The position numbers and the translations under genes are program-made. A DNA stretch of 64,000 bases from Roseivirga sp. BDSF3-8 (GTDB lineage: Bacteria; Bacteroidota; Bacteroidia; Cytophagales; Cyclobacteriaceae), in NCBI RefSeq assembly GCF_041449215.1, contig NZ_JBGNFV010000001.1, forward strand, positions 1,401,001-1,465,000, in the 5' to 3' direction. Below the pieces are notes generated by a model. That model did no database searches. It was not told the DNA's origin and saw only the letters and a list, made by a program, of their open reading frames with translations. Shown in pieces: positions 63,125 through 64,000 of this stretch (positions are counted from its first letter, which is position 1; each line of letters begins with the position of its first letter).

Positions 63125-63215
63125 GTGTATAGTTAAAAAAGTGAACCAGTCTCACTATTCTGAAAAATATGTTTTAAAATAGCCCTGCCGGAAGCTTTCA
63201 ATAAAGTACACGACC

Positions 63216-63722
63216 ATGAAAGACCAACAGACCCTGATACTAGATAGCAATAAGATCGAAAAGATTGTCAAGCGCATTGCTTTTCAGATATATGAGAATA
63301 ACGCTGTAGAGACTGACCTGTTTATTGCCGGTATCTGGGACCGTGGGTATCACCTTGCCGAAATGATGGCCAGAGAGCTAACGGAGATAAGCCCGATAAA
63401 AACTCATCTGCTACGTATCGATATTGATAAGCAGGATCCGGTGTCTTCTGAAGTAAAAATGGATAAGCCTGTAACTACGGTGGAAAACCAGCGGGTAATT
63501 CTGGTAGATGACGTGTTGAACACCGGCCGAACGTTGTTTTACGCATTGGAGCCATTTATGAATATCAGCCTCCAAAAACTGGAGATTGCTGTCTTGGTAA
63601 ACAGAAGCCATGCCTGCTTTGGCGTCTATCCGCAGTACACAGGTTATGAGCTTGCCACCACATTGGAAGAGCATATTCATGTGTCATTTGAAGAAGAACC
63701 AAAAGGTGTTTTCTTAAGATAA
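63216..63722 (+). CDS. Phosphoribosyltransferase family protein (PyrR-like)
   Basis: 168 residues, type I PRTase fold. PRPP-binding motif VILVDDVLNTGRTLFYAL at about 93-110 with the two Asp and Gly-Arg-Thr. N-terminal KIVKRIAFQIYENN and a flexible middle. PyrR-like proteins are uracil phosphoribosyltransferases or pyr regulators; without neighbours the specificity is open. The last 278 bases of the window have no gene that I can see. Confidence 0.85.
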   Translation: MKDQQTLILDSNKIEKIVKRIAFQIYENNAVETDLFIAGIWDRGYHLAEMMARELTEISPIKTHLLRIDIDKQDPVSSEVKMDKPVTTVENQRVILVDDVLNTGRTLFYALEPFMNISLQKLEIAVLVNRSHACFGVYPQYTGYELATTLEEHIHVSFEEEPKGVFLR

Positions 63723-64000
63723 GTGGCATTAAAATACTGGTATAACCAAAGGGAACATTGATTTTTCAAAAATCCGGCTATATTACAATCAGTCTATAGG
63801 GGTATTTTTAGCCAAATGGAATATTGAATAATCCACTCATAATGGCTGGCAATTTGCCTGAAACCTCCCAAAGGGAAGCTGATTTGATCTTTACCTAAGG
63901 CTTCAATCCAGGGCCACTATTTAGCTAACAGACTGATAAACAATTTCTCACGAGAGGAAGACATAGCTCCAAATGCTCATGTTACATCTGTTTTTTTCGG

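Noticed and set aside
1-64000. CRISPR array, tRNA, rRNA, prophage or plasmid genes
   Set aside because: I found no direct-repeat array with spacers, no cloverleaf region, and no integrase, terminase or replication initiator genes.

Overview
The window looks like a chromosomal segment of a Bacteroidota bacterium, most likely of the order Cytophagales. The evidence is a type IX secretion sorting domain on a giant PKD protein, SusC-like carboxypeptidase-D regulatory repeats, many Bacteroidota-type lipoproteins, pinensin-type peptide leaders, a DnaX of the Bacteroidota type, and promoters of the TTTG-N19-TAnnTTTG class. No rRNA, tRNA, phage, plasmid or CRISPR locus is visible, and I did not recognise any tRNA.

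Layout. Bases 1-7.4 kb hold a TraB/GumN fragment, a 202-bp inverted-repeat element, a helical-repeat protein divergent from a tiny exported peptide gene, and a peptide ABC importer (lipoprotein plus two expanded permeases, no ATPase). From 7.6 to 16.8 kb are a sensor kinase, an ArsR regulator, a HAD nucleotidase, proline catabolism (pruA), an RlpA-like lipoprotein, a DinB protein and two unknown lipoproteins. From 16.8 to 18 kb two small pinensin-like peptide precursors flank a cation-efflux-like gene with a Cys-rich tail; no lanthipeptide enzymes are near. From 18 to 30 kb are small envelope proteins, a two-component pair whose response regulator carries an in-frame TGA, membrane proteins (DUF2306, DUF2254, DUF817), rarA, an EamA exporter and a threonine aldolase. 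From 30 to 33.4 kb are a candidate small RNA, an ABC exporter with an overlapping phosphopantetheinyl transferase gene, and a peroxiredoxin-like gene behind a consensus promoter that is followed at once by a terminator.

From 33.4 to 37.8 kb lie a soluble histidine kinase, then Ku and LigD (two-component bacterial NHEJ). From 38.7 to 43.3 kb is a tight three-gene operon: two paralogous soluble kinases with cyclic-nucleotide-binding-like domains, and a receiver domain fused to a thioredoxin-reductase-like flavoprotein that has no CxxC. I regard this as the most interesting signalling system here. From 43.3 to 48 kb are a beta-barrel protein, a lipoprotein with Ca-loop-like motifs, dnaX split by an A10 slippery run (probably gamma and tau from one gene), a DUF2256 zinc-ribbon-like peptide and a TPR protein.

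From 48.2 to 62 kb is a surface glycan locus: a divergent glycosyltransferase, then a polytopic membrane protein, a flippase, two sulfotransferases, four glycosyltransferases and a 1185-residue T9SS-secreted PKD protein. Many of these genes overlap, so a sulfated exopolysaccharide or O-antigen is the natural reading. The window ends with an Lrp/AsnC regulator behind a perfect 23-bp palindrome, a DUF4112 protein and a PyrR-like phosphoribosyltransferase.
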